A DNA stretch of 64,000 bases from Paragordius varius (Eukaryota; Nematomorpha): NCBI GenBank assembly GCA_964247055.1, contig OZ176052.1, positions 434,001-498,000 of the forward strand, written 5' to 3'. This document shows positions 46,138-56,884 of this stretch, in pieces (the stretch's first letter is position 1; every line of letters starts with the position of its first letter). The position numbers were made by a program, and so were the translations under genes. The notes below the pieces were generated by a model that worked only from the letters and a program-made list of their open reading frames with translations, was not told where the DNA came from and did no database searches.

Positions 46138-46489
46138 AGCAAAATATCGCAAAAACGATCACAATTTGCTCGCCATAAAATCTTGCAGTAAGCAAAAGTA
46201 CTTAAATAATGCATTTTCCAAATCTCAAAAAGTATCTTTATCTGGAAAGGTCTTAGAACCAACAACCAATGCAAATACTATTCATATAAATAATCCCAAA
46301 TTAATACGAAATCAAAATCCGATTGTTTCAAATACACCATTTTGTCAAGGTTATCAATCGACAAACTCAAATTATAACATTGCAATCGACTCGTCTACAT
46401 TTCATCAAGACTTTCATTATTTAAATCAGAGGACTCTATTACCACAATCTGAAATTTACGGCTTTCATAAAACATATATGCAAATTTGA
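46138..46489 (+). pseudogene. Homeobox exon 2, left-arm copy, without splice acceptor
   Basis: Codes for the end of the homeodomain (AKYRKND) and the full C-terminal region to the stop (ending FHKTYMQI), identical to the right arm. The preceding codons for IWFQNRR and the intron acceptor are absent: block A joins at TTTTCT|AGCAAAATATCGC. Exon 1 of this copy lies 7 kb downstream and is itself cut, so this copy cannot make a homeodomain protein. Confidence 0.88.
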
Positions 46490-46561
46490 ATAAAAACATT
46501 GTATTTATACATAAAATTTATTTAGTGAATAAATTTTTTACGAAAATCATGCCGGTCATAC

Positions 46562-46564
<3 letters not shown>

Positions 46565-46596
<32 letters not shown>
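46565..46596. repeat. (TA)n microsatellite, short allele
   Basis: About 31 bp of TA. The mirror position in the right arm (54996-55074) has about 79 bp. Confidence 0.9.
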
Positions 46597-46597
<1 letters not shown>

Positions 46598-46875
46598 ATT
46601 TACAATTCTAATTCACCCTTAACTAATTCACCCTAAAAATAAATTGTGTTTTCGGGCAAATTTTCATCATTATAAAAAAGCAAATTCTAATGGCATAAAT
46701 TATTATTTTTTCAGTAATATGTTAATTTTAAACGAAATTTTATTTTTTAAAAATATTAAAAAATATAGGTATTTTTTAATCTAAAAAAACACATTTTATT
46801 TTGGAATGAATTTAAATTGTTCGAGGGTGAATTTGAATCGTTCAAGGGTGAATTTAAATTTTAAATGGTATATGT
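46597..46875. mobile_element. MITE-X copy in block B
   Basis: ATACCATTTACAATTCTAATTCACCC at the left end; GTTCGAGGGTGAATTTGAATCGTTCAAGGGTGAATT and AAATGGTATAT at the right. Mirror at 54716-54994. Confidence 0.75.
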
Positions 46876-47491
46876 ATATATATAGAACAATTTAGTAGAA
46901 TAGATTGAAGACCTCCAAATTTACAATGTATTTTTTATAGATATTTAAACATATAAATAAAGTTTATAAGATTATAAATAATAAGGGTTCTTTTGAAGAA
47001 TTCTGAATTATGTAAGTATCTTTTTGATGTAAATTTATATCACATTGCCTTAATAAAATTATTACGTAAAAACTTTCAAATTAGTTACTGCCTTATATTA
47101 TTAACACTTGAGAACCCTTGCTTCAAATACATAAGAAGGTGTTCCGATTGCTATAAACTTGTTTGTTGTTTGTATAAATATTATAAAAAACGATACACAT
47201 ATAGACAGGAAGGTATTTTAAAGTAAAATTTATGTACAAGTATAAGCGAATTAAAACAAACGACTTATTTTATAATTATTAATAATTAGCTGTCAAAATG
47301 TAATAAAAAAGATTTTAATAATTTTTATACTAAAAGTCTGAAATAAGGATCCTTAAGCATTTATTTACTGATTTTAGATATCGTTCCAGGGTAAAAAACT
47401 GCCCTAAAAAAGTATACGGATCATCATATAATTTATTTGTTACTGACATTTTCCTAATACTAAATGATTAATAAAGATCTGAGGAATAGTA
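46876..47491. other. AT-rich part of block B without a recognised gene
   Basis: A 77-codon plus-strand frame (46993-47226) is repeated in the right arm only because the DNA is. It has no family resemblance and no start context or splice signals that I can defend. Confidence 0.35.
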
Positions 47492-47673
47492 CAGTAGCGT
47501 ATACAGTAAAAGATTATTAGTGCAAAATAATCTTAATGAACACAAAACAGGGTGATATTATGGATATGTTTATAAATAGGACTGAATGATAATTAATATA
47601 TGAAAATTGTCCCCCTGTTTTGTGTTCATTAAGATTATTTTTCACTAACAATCTTTTACTGCATACGCTACTG
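47492..47673. mobile_element. 182-bp Tc1/mariner-type MITE with about 60-bp TIRs
   Basis: Flanked by TA. One end is CAGTAGCGTATACAGTAAAA, then GATTATTAGTG and AATAATCTTAATGAACACAAAACAGGG. The other end is the inverse (CCCTGTTTTGTGTTCATTAAG ... GCATACGCTACTG). The unique core is only about 50 bp. Mirror at 53918-54099. Confidence 0.88.
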
Positions 47674-47752
47674 TAAATAGAGTTAAACCCTTTTTATGCG
47701 TATTTTTCTGTGAGTTAGCTCGTTTTACCTCTTTTTTTAATAAATGATTTTA

Positions 47753-50700
47753 ATTTTTGTGCAACGCTATTTATGGCATATCACGTTTTAACTTTTTTCC
47801 CACAAATCAATTAAAACGTTTTTTTTTCATTTATTTGTGTTAACAGTAAAATTGTATAATCTTTATTATATTTAAGCGTACTTTTCATAAGCGTTTTAGA
47901 CCCAAGGTCCGAGGGTGAGTAATATTTGGAGTCATTCGCGTTATTTTCAGTTTGCAAAATTGTTATTGTTAAATCCCAAAAAACCGCTATTACGTAATAC
48001 CGATAACAAAATAAAATTATAAAAATGGCTGTGATGTATTTTGAGGTTAAGCACCCGTTAATAAATGGGTTTAATAATTATGGATGAATATTAGGAAGTA
48101 TCGCCAAAAAGTGGGTTTAATTAACTTGAATACCAGAAATTCAATAAAATTATTTGGGAAACAGGCGCGGATTCATCCTTGTTGAGATAATTAATAAAAT
48201 CGTACATATGTAAATTTATGTATGTTTGTTTTAAAAAGTGACTCAAATTTTGTTGCAAAACCGTCTGACATCAACAAAATTTTAATATTCCCCCATCTCC
48301 AAAAGACATAAATAAGCGAATGTGATGGAGAGCCATTAAAGAAAGTTGAAAATCCGATTTATAAAATCAACATTGGACTGCATGCCATATTTAAAGATAC
48401 TGAATTCGATTTAGGCAGATATATCGCAAATTAATAATTTTATTATGTTAATAACGTGAGAAATTTTTCCAGACCGTATCATGCATCAGAAAGAAATAAA
48501 GATATTGATTTATGGAACATCATCTATCATCTAAAAAACAACTCACTCAGTTACACTAATTTGCATATTTTAATGCCCATATAAATATTTTATTGTCGTT
48601 TTAAAGTGATTAAAAATCAGTGTGAAAAAAATTATATTTTATAAACAGACACAACAAAAAATAGGCGATGAAAATAATAAAAAACAGTGGGCATGAAAAT
48701 CCAAGCTTGTCTTAAGTTCAGAGTCTACCTCACTCAAAATAGCCTAAAATCCAAACGCTAAAAACCATTTTATTTTTTGAAACAATATAAATTAAACTAC
48801 GATTATGGTCTGACGATTTTAAATTGTAGGTTTAATGGCTTCTAAATATACAAAAAAGATTAATTTCATACAAATATAATTTTGCTAGGACAATAGATAA
48901 TCTTGATAGTGTGTAAAAATTAAAAAGTAATCGGTGATAAATATACTTGTAATGACGGCATTTGGAATACAGTGTAACGCTTTTGACAGACATTTTAATA
49001 TTTAAAAATCATTTGCATTTCAACGAAATAAATGTTTAATATAATTTGAAACATAAATAATTTATTTTCCAGAACGAAAACATCAGTAATCAGCAAAAAG
49101 CCGCCATATAGGTAAATAGTAAATATTTTAAGCGATTATTGTTTTACAAAACTTTTTTATCAATTATTGTATTTTAGCGATTTTTCAATAAAATCTTGTT
49201 TTAATGATAAGGCCCAATTGAAAATTATGAGGAAATCAGTTTTTGAAACAATATGTTTATTAAGTCGCTTATTTACAACTCTACAAGATTTTCTTTTACA
49301 ATCTTTTAGCATTTCTTATGTTATTCATAATAGAGTGGTGCTCTACTGTAATTTTAGTTAATATGAATCACAAGTTGAATACGTGTTAATAAAAAAGATT
49401 GAGCAATGAAAACTAAAACATATTTTAAGTTTCAATTACGTTTATACATTTTTCTTTTCCCTAAAATATTCTAATGAAGAGAAGGCATGCCCATAATAAT
49501 AGTATATGCAATATAAAATTTGCACACATGGAAAAGAGTAATTTTCATGAAGTGCAGAAATTTATTTATCTTTTTAGGTATTTTTACATCTTAAAGAAAA
49601 AAATAAAAACACATTTGGTCGCATAAATTCTCAATTGATATTATTTTCCCTTCTATAAATAAAGAAAAGAATTACCGGCTTTATTTTTCGCTTATTTTTA
49701 TATGGTAATTTATTAAATAAATGTATATCAATATTTTTGTGAATTTTTTTAATTTACAATCTGCATAAGTTACAAATGATTTTATTATCTGCATTATTAC
49801 ATTTTTTCGCGGCATCTGCAACAAAGTTTTTTTTTCCATTTTAATTATATTTTATTTTATATACAGTCATGTATATGTAGAATTGACAGAAATTCGTTTT
49901 TAAATGATTATAATTTGTTTTTAATTGTTTTATTGTTTGATGTGTCAACTTTCAACATGCGCATTTTTAAGCATTAAAATAAAAATAGCTTATTTATTGT
50001 AAACAATAAAAAACAAAGTAAAATCAATTAAAAACGTATATCTGACAATTCTAAACATACATGACTGTAATCATTTTTCATAATTTTAAGCCCTTATTTT
50101 ATATCGTTTAATTCCAAATTTGAATCTATCTTAAATGGTTACTATTGGAGATTTGCCTTATTCTTCAAGTTAATTATGCACCATTTAAAAGTTATATTCC
50201 TCGCGCTTTAAATATAAAACAGTATCAAAAACTATATTTTCTCTTTCATTATCAAATTTACGGATTTATATTTTTACAATTTATTCTTGTATTAGTACAA
50301 ATAATTTTTATATATCGTTATATATAATAAAATATTTTTTTACCGTAGAAAATTGATGCAAATTACATGTATTCTTTTGGAGATTGTTTTATTTGAAAAA
50401 CACTAGAAATTATTCTAATATCCTAGTCAAAATTTTTTTTTATATTTAAAATCATATTCATCATCCCAACATTTGTATAGAATTATAATAATAATAAATT
50501 TATTGTGTGATATTTACAATATATAATGCTGGATATGGATAATATAATAAATACAGGTAAATTAACACACAGAGATAATGTATATACAAACAAAATTCTA
50601 AAACAAATGGATATAATGTGTATAGAAAGCATCTATATAAAAATGGTGAAAATGTGAGAGCAACATTGTAAAATTATCACAATTTGTAACAAAATATAGA

Positions 50701-50840
50701 GTAATTGGTATCATTCGATAGCTAAAAAAATGCCTTTTTCAACTATTTAAATTCGAAAAAAGAATATAAAGGTGAAAATAATGCCTCAAATTCCGGAAGG
50801 AAATAAATTTATATTGAAGAATGAAAATTTGTATGTGGTT
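47753..50840. other. Unique 3.1-kb segment of the left arm
   Basis: Not present elsewhere in the window. AT-rich, with scattered short frames (for example 49167-49361 and 50145-50327) of AT-driven composition. Apart from the MITE at 49864-50067 nothing is recognised. The last 100-200 bases should hold the promoter of the U2 snRNA that starts at 50841; I cannot pick out its proximal element with confidence. Confidence 0.4.
49864..50067. mobile_element. 204-bp Tc1/mariner-type MITE
   Basis: Flanked by TA on both sides. Ends are CAGTCATGTATATGTAGAATTG, then ACAGAAATTCG, and the inverse CGTATATCTGACAATTC, then TAAACATACATGACTG. About 30-bp imperfect TIRs, no coding capacity. Confidence 0.8.
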
Positions 50841-50867
50841 ATCGCTTCTCGGCCTCTTGGCTAAGAT
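50841..50867 (+). ncRNA. U2 snRNA, 5' end only (truncated gene)
   Basis: ATCGCTTCTCGGCCTCTTGG followed by CTAAGAT matches the strongly conserved 5' end of animal U2 snRNA (usual form ATCGCTTCTCGGCCTTTTGG, then CTAAGAT). This region forms stem I and pairs with U6. After GAT an intact U2 would continue with the CAAGTGTAGTATCTG branch-site-recognition region; instead block C begins (TTTTTGGAAATGAAACC). The fragment cannot function as U2. It marks a rearrangement breakpoint inside what was a U2 gene or U2 pseudogene. Confidence 0.8.
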
Positions 50868-51020
50868 TTTTGGAAATGAAACCACAATCAAATCATTAAC
50901 CTTAAAAAAAAATTAACCGACTTCATATTTGGACAGTATTTTTTCGGCCACTATACCGGACTAACTCTATTATTTGAAAAATGGTTTTTTTTACATGTTT
51001 TGAAAACTGTTTTAACTAAC

Positions 51021-51146
51021 CTGTACATTGTAATCCCTGTCTTCTGAGACCTAAAAGTAATTTTTTACAGGAAAGGCAAATGGTCGGAACATAATATGTA
51101 TGAGCTTCTAGATTGTGGCTTATTCCACGCGTTCGTCTTTCGGAAT
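51021..51146 (-). pseudogene. Protein kinase D C1b exon, left-arm copy
   Basis: The mirror of 58532-58657, where it is described. In this arm the gene is cut about 150 bp downstream of the exon by the junction with U2 DNA at 50866, so no further exons can follow. I treat the left copy as a broken duplicate. Confidence 0.75.
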
Positions 51147-51325
51147 CTTGACAGATATTAAAGAAAATATCAAATTAAAGCGTTTTATAAAATATAATGT
51201 GTAAATAATTATACCAATGTCTTCTGGGGCAGTTGTGGATTTTATTCCGAATTCACTCTATTATAATATAAAAAAAATGCGTTTAAGTGACCAAAGCGTG
51301 TGGTTTAATAGAGAAATTATAATTA

Positions 51326-51581
51326 CAGTAAAAATGAAAATTATACGGACAAATAAAAATAAAGACAAATATTTTTATCTAAATGACAACCATACTTTTA
51401 ATCTTTTTATAGCAATATATCATTGTTTTAAATGGCAAAAAGAGAAGAGATTATAATACTAACACAATCCATATTACAATTGTATATGAGAAGAATTAAG
51501 GTTTTAAAAAGTTAATTGTCTTTTAAAAAATATTTGTCCTTAAATTTTTACGTTATGTCCGTATAATTTCAATTTTTATTG
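51326..51581. mobile_element. MITE-Z copy 1
   Basis: TA, then CAGTAAAAATGAAAATTATA at the left and CGTTATGTCCGTATAATTTC, then AATTTTTATTG at the right (terminal ACTG mutated to ATTG). The frame 51217-51456 overlaps this MITE. Confidence 0.75.
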
Positions 51582-51587
51582 TAATTA

Positions 51588-51802
51588 CAGTAAATATGGA
51601 AATTATACAGACAAAATATAAGCAATTTTCAAGGTCAAATTTAACCTTAGCCCAAATTAGTAACACACTCAATTCTAAATTTCAAAATTGTAATTAGTTT
51701 ATATGGGTAAAATAAAAGTTTGAAAAGGTATGGTTGTTATATTTTTAAAAATAATTGTCTTTTGCTTTTATGATGTTATCTGTAAAATCTCAATTTTTAT
51801 TG
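51588..51802. mobile_element. MITE-Z copy 2, adjacent
   Basis: CAGTAAATATGGAAATTATACAGAC at the left and TGTCTTTTGCTTTTATG, then AATTTTTATTG at the right. It is separated by only 6 bp from copy 1, the two giving a tandem array of MITEs. Confidence 0.7.
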
Positions 51803-52050
51803 TTAAAAAAATATATGTTTAAAAACTCTTTTTATTGTCAACACACTTGGTCATATACCAAACGTTACTGTATTTTGATATAATGGTATTTTGGCCAAAT
51901 TAATAAGCGTTTATCTATATAGCAATGCAAAACCGGATCTACCGTCTTATTTTTAACGATATGTGGCTTTATAATGTCTAATTAAAAATTCAAAAACCAT
52001 AACATAACATATCAGCGGTCAAATGGATTGAAAATTTTAAATAACTAAAC

Positions 52051-52341
52051 CTTGCCGACAGGATTAGATATAATTCGACCAGCTGTTGTGTCTCCCAAAT
52101 TATTTGAATCCTCTTGGTTATTTCTCGAATAATTATTCCTTTGCTTAAATAATTGGCTTTGGGAACAATCGTTTGGGACTTTTGTGGCACACCTTTTATG
52201 AAACGGCCTTCCACATCCACTGCACTTTAGTCCTTGGAGAATAAGACCAAAAATCATGGTACCGCAAAAATCACAAAAAGCTGGACTTGTAAAACAATGC
52301 GCATGCAATGAATGTGGGCAAGAATTATAATTTGGTTGCAT
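52051..52341 (-). pseudogene. Protein kinase D C1a exon, left-arm copy
   Basis: The mirror of 57337-57627 with the same predicted protein. The poly-T tract upstream of the Met differs by a small indel (AAAAAAAAAAAA on this strand against a mixed tract in the other arm), the most visible sequence difference between the arms. Confidence 0.8.
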
Positions 52342-52793
52342 TTTTATCACGATTTTCGCAACAAAAAAAAAAATGTATGTGTACAACAATGTTGCCAAAT
52401 TTGGAAACGAAAAAAATGAGAAATAAAACGAGAGAAAAAATTTTAGTGAAAGTTTTTTTAGCTGATATAGTACGCAAGGCAGTAAATATTATGTTGCCTT
52501 TGTTATAATTATATATAGTAATTTTATTTTAAACAATTGTTGTACCTTGAAAATGACGCATCTTTGCTACCATATTTATAATTATTGCTTTAAAAAAGTA
52601 TTTAAATATTTTCGTTGCTTATTAAACATAAAAGCAATATAAATAATAACAAAAAATAAAAGAGGAAAAATTAATTTATTAAATGCATAATTAATTGGCA
52701 TAGGATAACTGAATTCACCATTCAAATTCTTTCACACAATTTTCGTAACAAAAACTGTTGCCAGTGGAAATCTAAAAGAGTTTAAAAACTCAA

Positions 52794-52953
52794 TCAACAA
52801 CTTGATTCAAATTGTAATCTCGCTCCATATCGATGAGATGCAAATTAGCAGCATTCTCATTAGTATTAGCCGTACTATCTTGAGAATTATTTTGAGTTCC
52901 ATTTTCCAACATTTTAAACAAATAATCGTTTTCGTGGATTAAAATACTCCTGA
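52794..52953 (-). other. Candidate 3' exon, left-arm copy
   Basis: The mirror of 56725-56884; see there. Confidence 0.35.
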
Positions 52954-53666
52954 GATGACATAGGAAATCAATGTATTCATGAACAAATTTACATGTACTT
53001 ACCTATATAATTATTTTAGGAAGAAAAACCATAGTAGCCCGCGATTGTCCATTTACTACCAGATTGGGGACTTGACTTGCGGCTGAAATGGTTTGACTTA
53101 TCAAATTGCGGTGACGATTTCTTTGAAGTTAACAGTAATAGTTTAAATAAAAACCTTTCAAGTTCTGTATGCTTATCTTTATACGTGGTCATTTAATATT
53201 TTTCTAACGATTCAAAATAATATAGATATCAGACAAAAAAATCTAAAACCCTAATTAAAAGACCTGTCAAATTGTTTTTAAAAAGTTTATATTACATAAA
53301 ATTTTTCAAAAGTTCATTTGAGTGTTGAAAAAATAACGTTCCTAATTAATGGAAGTTGTTAATTAAAAATGACAGTTTTGAAAAGGCAAAAGGGGTACAC
53401 CACTTGTTATGTGTTATAAGATAGAAAATAAGTTATGTAAAAGTTTGAGTGACATATGAACTCTTGAAAAGTGAGATTTTTAATATTTTTAGCATTTATA
53501 GAAAAAATACAGTAGTGTATAGTAAAATTCAACGAATGGTTGAATTTAAACAATTTTATTCCTATATTTTAACATTTTGTTTATTTTATGAATAGACTTT
53601 ATTTTTTTGAAATATTATATATTACAAGTAAAAAAATTAGATAATACAAAATTTATTGATGATTGA

Positions 53667-53838
53667 TTGCACCCAATAAATATATTTTGTTTAATGTTAA
53701 AAGGGGCCGCTTTTTTTGATAAAGAATCGTGCAACATTGTAGAGAAACATAGTTGTCCAAATCGAAGGCAAAGGACATCTTTCACGCCACATCAACTAAA
53801 AATATTGGAAAATGCATTCTCAGAATCCCACTATCCAG
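53667..53838 (+). pseudogene. Homeobox exon 1, left-arm copy, cut inside the homeodomain
   Basis: Identical to the right arm from the Met through SESHYP (homeodomain residue about 26), then the sequence jumps at CTATCCAG|TAAAATC into the inverted end of block B. The frame continues for some dozen meaningless residues (VKSFIKKRG…) to a stop at 53876. The remaining part of exon 1, the intron and the acceptor are missing. Confidence 0.9.
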
Positions 53839-53917
53839 TAAAATCATTTATTAAAAAAAGAGGTAAAACGAGCTAACTCACAGAAAAATACGCATAAAAA
53901 GGGTTTAACTCTATTTA

Positions 53918-54099
53918 CAGTAGCGTATGCAGTAAAAGATTGTTAGTGAAAAATAATCTTAATGAACACAAAACAGGGGGACAATTTTCATATATTAATT
54001 ATCATTCAGTCCTATTTATAAACATATCCATAATATCACCCTGTTTTGTGTTCATTAAGATTATTTTGCACTAATAATCTTTTACTGTATACGCTACTG
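53918..54099. mobile_element. 182-bp Tc1/mariner-type MITE, right-arm copy
   Basis: The mirror of 47492-47673; TA flanks retained (53916-53917 and 54100-54101). Confidence 0.88.
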
Positions 54100-54715
54100 T
54101 ACTATTCCTCAGATCTTTATTAATCATTTAGTATTAGGAAAATGTCAGTAACAAATAAATTATATGATGATCCGTATACTTTTTTAGGGCAGTTTTTTAC
54201 CCTGGAACGATATCTAAAATCAGTAAATAAATGCTTAAGGATCCTTATTTCAGACTTTTAGTATAAAAATTATTAAAATCTTTTTTATTACATTTTGACA
54301 GCTAATTATTAATAATTATAAAATAAGTCGTTTGTTTTAATTCGCTTATACTTGTACATAAATTTTACTTTAAAATACCTTCCTGTCTATATGTGTATCG
54401 TTTTTTATAATATTTATACAAACAACAAACAAGTTTATAGCAATCGGAACACCTTCTTATGTATTTGAAGCAAGGGTTCTCAAGTGTTAATAATATAAGG
54501 CAGTAACTAATTTGAAAGTTTTTACGTAATAATTTTATTAAGGCAATGTGATATAAATTTACATCAAAAAGATACTTACATAATTCAGAATTCTTCAAAA
54601 GAACCCCTATTATTTATAATCTTATAAACTTTATTTATATGTTTAAATATCTATAAAAAATACATTGTAAATTTAAAGGTCTTCAATCTATTCTACTAAA
54701 TTGTTCTATATATAT

Positions 54716-54993
54716 ACATATACCATTTAAAATTTAAATTCACCCTTGAACGATTCAAATTCACCCTCGAACAATTTAAATTCATTCCAAAATAAAATGT
54801 GTTTTTTTAGATTAAAAAATACCTATATTTTTTAATATTTTTAAAAAATAAAATTTCGTTTAAAATTAACATATTACTGAAAAAATAATAATTTATGCCA
54901 TTAGAATTTGCTTTTTTATAATGATGAAAATTTGCCCGAAAACACAATTTATTTTTAGGGTGAATTAGTTAAGGGTGAATTAGAATTGTAAAT

Positions 54994-54994
<1 letters not shown>
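54716..54994. mobile_element. MITE-X, right-arm copy
   Basis: The mirror of 46597-46875. Confidence 0.75.

Positions 54995-54995
<1 letters not shown>

Positions 54996-55074
<79 letters not shown>
54996..55074. repeat. (TA)n microsatellite, long allele
   Basis: About 79 bp of TA against about 31 bp at the mirror position 46565-46596. Confidence 0.95.
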
Positions 55075-55077
<3 letters not shown>

Positions 55078-55149
55078 GTATGACCGGCATGATTTTCGTA
55101 AAAAATTTATTCACTAAATAAATTTTATGTATAAATACAATGTTTTTAT

Positions 55150-56007
55150 TCAAATTTGCATATATGTTTTATGAAAGCCGTAAATTTCAGATTGTGGTAA
55201 TAGAGTCCTCTGATTTAAATAATGAAAGTCTTGATGAAATGTAGACGAGTCGATTGCAATGTTATAATTTGAGTTTGTCGATTGATAACCTTGACAAAAT
55301 GGTGTATTTGAAACAATCGGATTTTGATTTCGTATTAATTTGGGATTATTTATATGAATAGTATTTGCATTGGTTGTTGGTTCTAAGACCTTTCCAGATA
55401 AAGATACTTTTTGAGATTTGGAAAATGCATTATTTAAGTACTTTTGCTTACTGCAAGATTTTATGGCGAGCAAATTGTGATCGTTTTTGCGATATTTTGC
55501 TCTCCGGTTTTGAAACCATATCTAATATTAGATAAGGCATTATACTTTATTTATTAAATAATTTATATAATTAATATTTGTGTTACTTAATGGATTTAAT
55601 CTAAATGTCAAATCATCATATAATTTTCAAAAAAAAGTGTTAAATTAATTTAATTATGAAAAAATTATCCAATTAAAACCACTAATTAATAATATTGGTA
55701 CATAACACATTCTTTGCTAAATTCTATATTATAATTGTGGCATAATTAATTTAATGAAGTTTAAAAATAAATAAACCTGAATTTTGGCTTCGTTTAAGTG
55801 AATAAGTTTGGCCAAGTCCTCACGAGCATAAACATCTGGATAGTGGGATTCTGAGAATGCATTTTCCAATATTTTTAGTTGATGTGGCGTGAAAGATGTC
55901 CTTTGCCTTCGATTTGGACAACTATGTTTCTCTACAATGTTGCACGATTCTTTATCAAAAAAAGCGGCCCCTTTTAACATTAAACAAAATATATTTATTG
56001 GGTGCAA
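55150..56007 (-). CDS. PRD-class (paired-like) homeobox transcription factor, two recognisable exons
   Basis: A DNA-binding nuclear transcription factor. Exon 1 (56007-55777) begins at a Met before [18 protein letters not shown], then the homeodomain: [44 protein letters not shown]. The intron (55776-55522, 255 bp) starts CAG|GTTTAT and ends ATATTAG|ATATGG. Exon 2 (55521-55150) gives [16 protein letters not shown] and about 100 further residues, rich in N/Q/S, to the stop; AATAAA overlaps the stop codon. The intron between homeodomain residues 46 and 47 and [16 protein letters not shown] are typical of PRD-class genes. Position 50 is Q. No paired domain or OAR motif is seen. The true start may lie in an unseen upstream exon. 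It is the only intact copy; the exon is duplicated at 53667 (cut) and 61447 (decayed). Its orthology group is unresolved. Confidence 0.88.
55522..55776 (-). other. Homeobox intron, 255 bp
   Basis: GT at 55776-55775 and AG at 55523-55522 on the minus strand. Part of it (55776 to about 55736) is also retained next to the decayed third copy at 61675-61722. Confidence 0.85.
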
Positions 56008-56724
56008 TCAATCATCAATAAATTTTGTATTATCTAATTTTTTTACTTGTAATATATAATATTTCAAAAAAATAAAGTCTATTCATAAAATAAACAAAAT
56101 GTTAAAATATAGGAATAAAATTGTTTAAATTCAACCATTCGTTGAATTTTACTATACACTACTGTATTTTTTCTATAAATGCTAAAAATATTAAAAATCT
56201 CACTTTTCAAGAGTTCATATGTCACTCAAACTTTTACATAACTTATTTTCTATCTTATAACACATAACAAGTGGTGTACCCCTTTTGCCTTTTCAAAACT
56301 GTCATTTTTAATTAACAACTTCCATTAATTAGGAACGTTATTTTTTCAACACTCAAATGAACTTTTGAAAAATTTTATGTAATATAAACTTTTTAAAAAC
56401 AATTTGACAGGTCTTTTAATTAGGGTTTTAGATTTTTTTGTCTGATATCTATATTATTTTGAATCGTTAGAAAAATATTAAATGACCACGTATAAAGATA
56501 AGCATACAGAACTTGAAAGGTTTTTATTTAAACTATTACTGTTAACTTCAAAGAAATCGTCACCGCAATTTGATAAGTCAAACCATTTCAGCCGCAAGTC
56601 AAGTCCCCAATCTGGTAGTAAATGGACAATCGCGGGCTACTATGGTTTTTCTTCCTAAAATAATTATATAGGTAAGTACATGTAAATTTGTTCATGAATA
56701 CATTGATTTCCTATGTCATCTCAG
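56008..56724. other. Space upstream of the homeobox exon; possible upstream exon at about 56540-56671
   Basis: Two frames are open across 56540-56650 on the plus strand (one reading SQVPNLVVNGQSRATMVFLP) and a good donor, TATAG|GTAAGTAC, stands at 56671/56672. In that frame TAG precedes the donor, so phase with 56725 does not work. The segment is GC-richer than its surroundings. I list it as a possible exon only. 56008-56530 is AT-rich and should contain the homeobox promoter. Confidence 0.3.
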
Positions 56725-56884
56725 GAGTATTTTAATCCACGAAAACGATTATTTGTTTAAAATGTTGGAAAATGGAACTCAAAATAATTCTCAAGATAGT
56801 ACGGCTAATACTAATGAGAATGCTGCTAATTTGCATCTCATCGATATGGAGCGAGATTACAATTTGAATCAAGTTGTTGATTGA
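56725..56884 (+). other. Candidate 3' exon of an unidentified gene
   Basis: A consensus acceptor (CTATGTCATCTCAG) precedes an open frame reading SILIHENDYLFKMLENGTQ, then NNSQDSTANTNENAANLHL, IDMERDYNLNQVVD and a stop. An internal Met allows 40 codons. Composition is unlike the AT background: polar, low complexity, acidic. It ends 450 bp upstream of the PKD C1a exon on the same strand and so would be the end of a different gene, or a mis-called exon. Family not recognised. Confidence 0.4.

Larger units (their letters stand above)
46138..47752 (+). repeat. Block B, left arm
   Basis: The reverse complement of 53839-55501. The coordinate sum is 101639 before and 101591 after the TA microsatellite at 46565-46596, which is 48 bp shorter here. 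It contains homeobox exon 2, a MITE-X and a Tc1/mariner-type MITE. Confidence 0.93.
50866..53838 (+). repeat. Block C, left arm
   Basis: The reverse complement of 55836-58809. Coordinate sums are 109678 at the outer side and 109674 at the inner side, so only a few bases of homopolymer indel separate the copies. It carries the protein kinase D exons (minus strand here), two MITE-Z, an exon candidate and the first part of homeobox exon 1. Confidence 0.93.
53839..55501 (-). repeat. Block B, right arm
   Basis: The inverted copy of 46138-47752. It joins block C at 53838/53839, which makes 50866-53838 and 53839-55501 adjacent although they lie in opposite orders in the two arms. Confidence 0.93.

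Noticed and set aside
46993-47226. 77-codon frame KNSELCKYLFDVNLYH..., repeated at 54365-54598
   Set aside because: The repeat is explained by the block B duplication. Composition is AT-driven, no family resemblance, and no conserved start or splice context.
51217-51456. 79-codon frame duplicated at 58222-58461
   Set aside because: Half of it lies in MITE-Z, and the duplication of block C explains its second copy.
53839-53839. The whole 44-61 kb region as a simple palindrome formed by a read fold-back artefact
   Set aside because: The arms have different block orders, unique segments on each side (47753-50840 and 58810-58987) and a 48-bp microsatellite difference, which a simple fold-back would not give. 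A haplotype-type misassembly is still possible.
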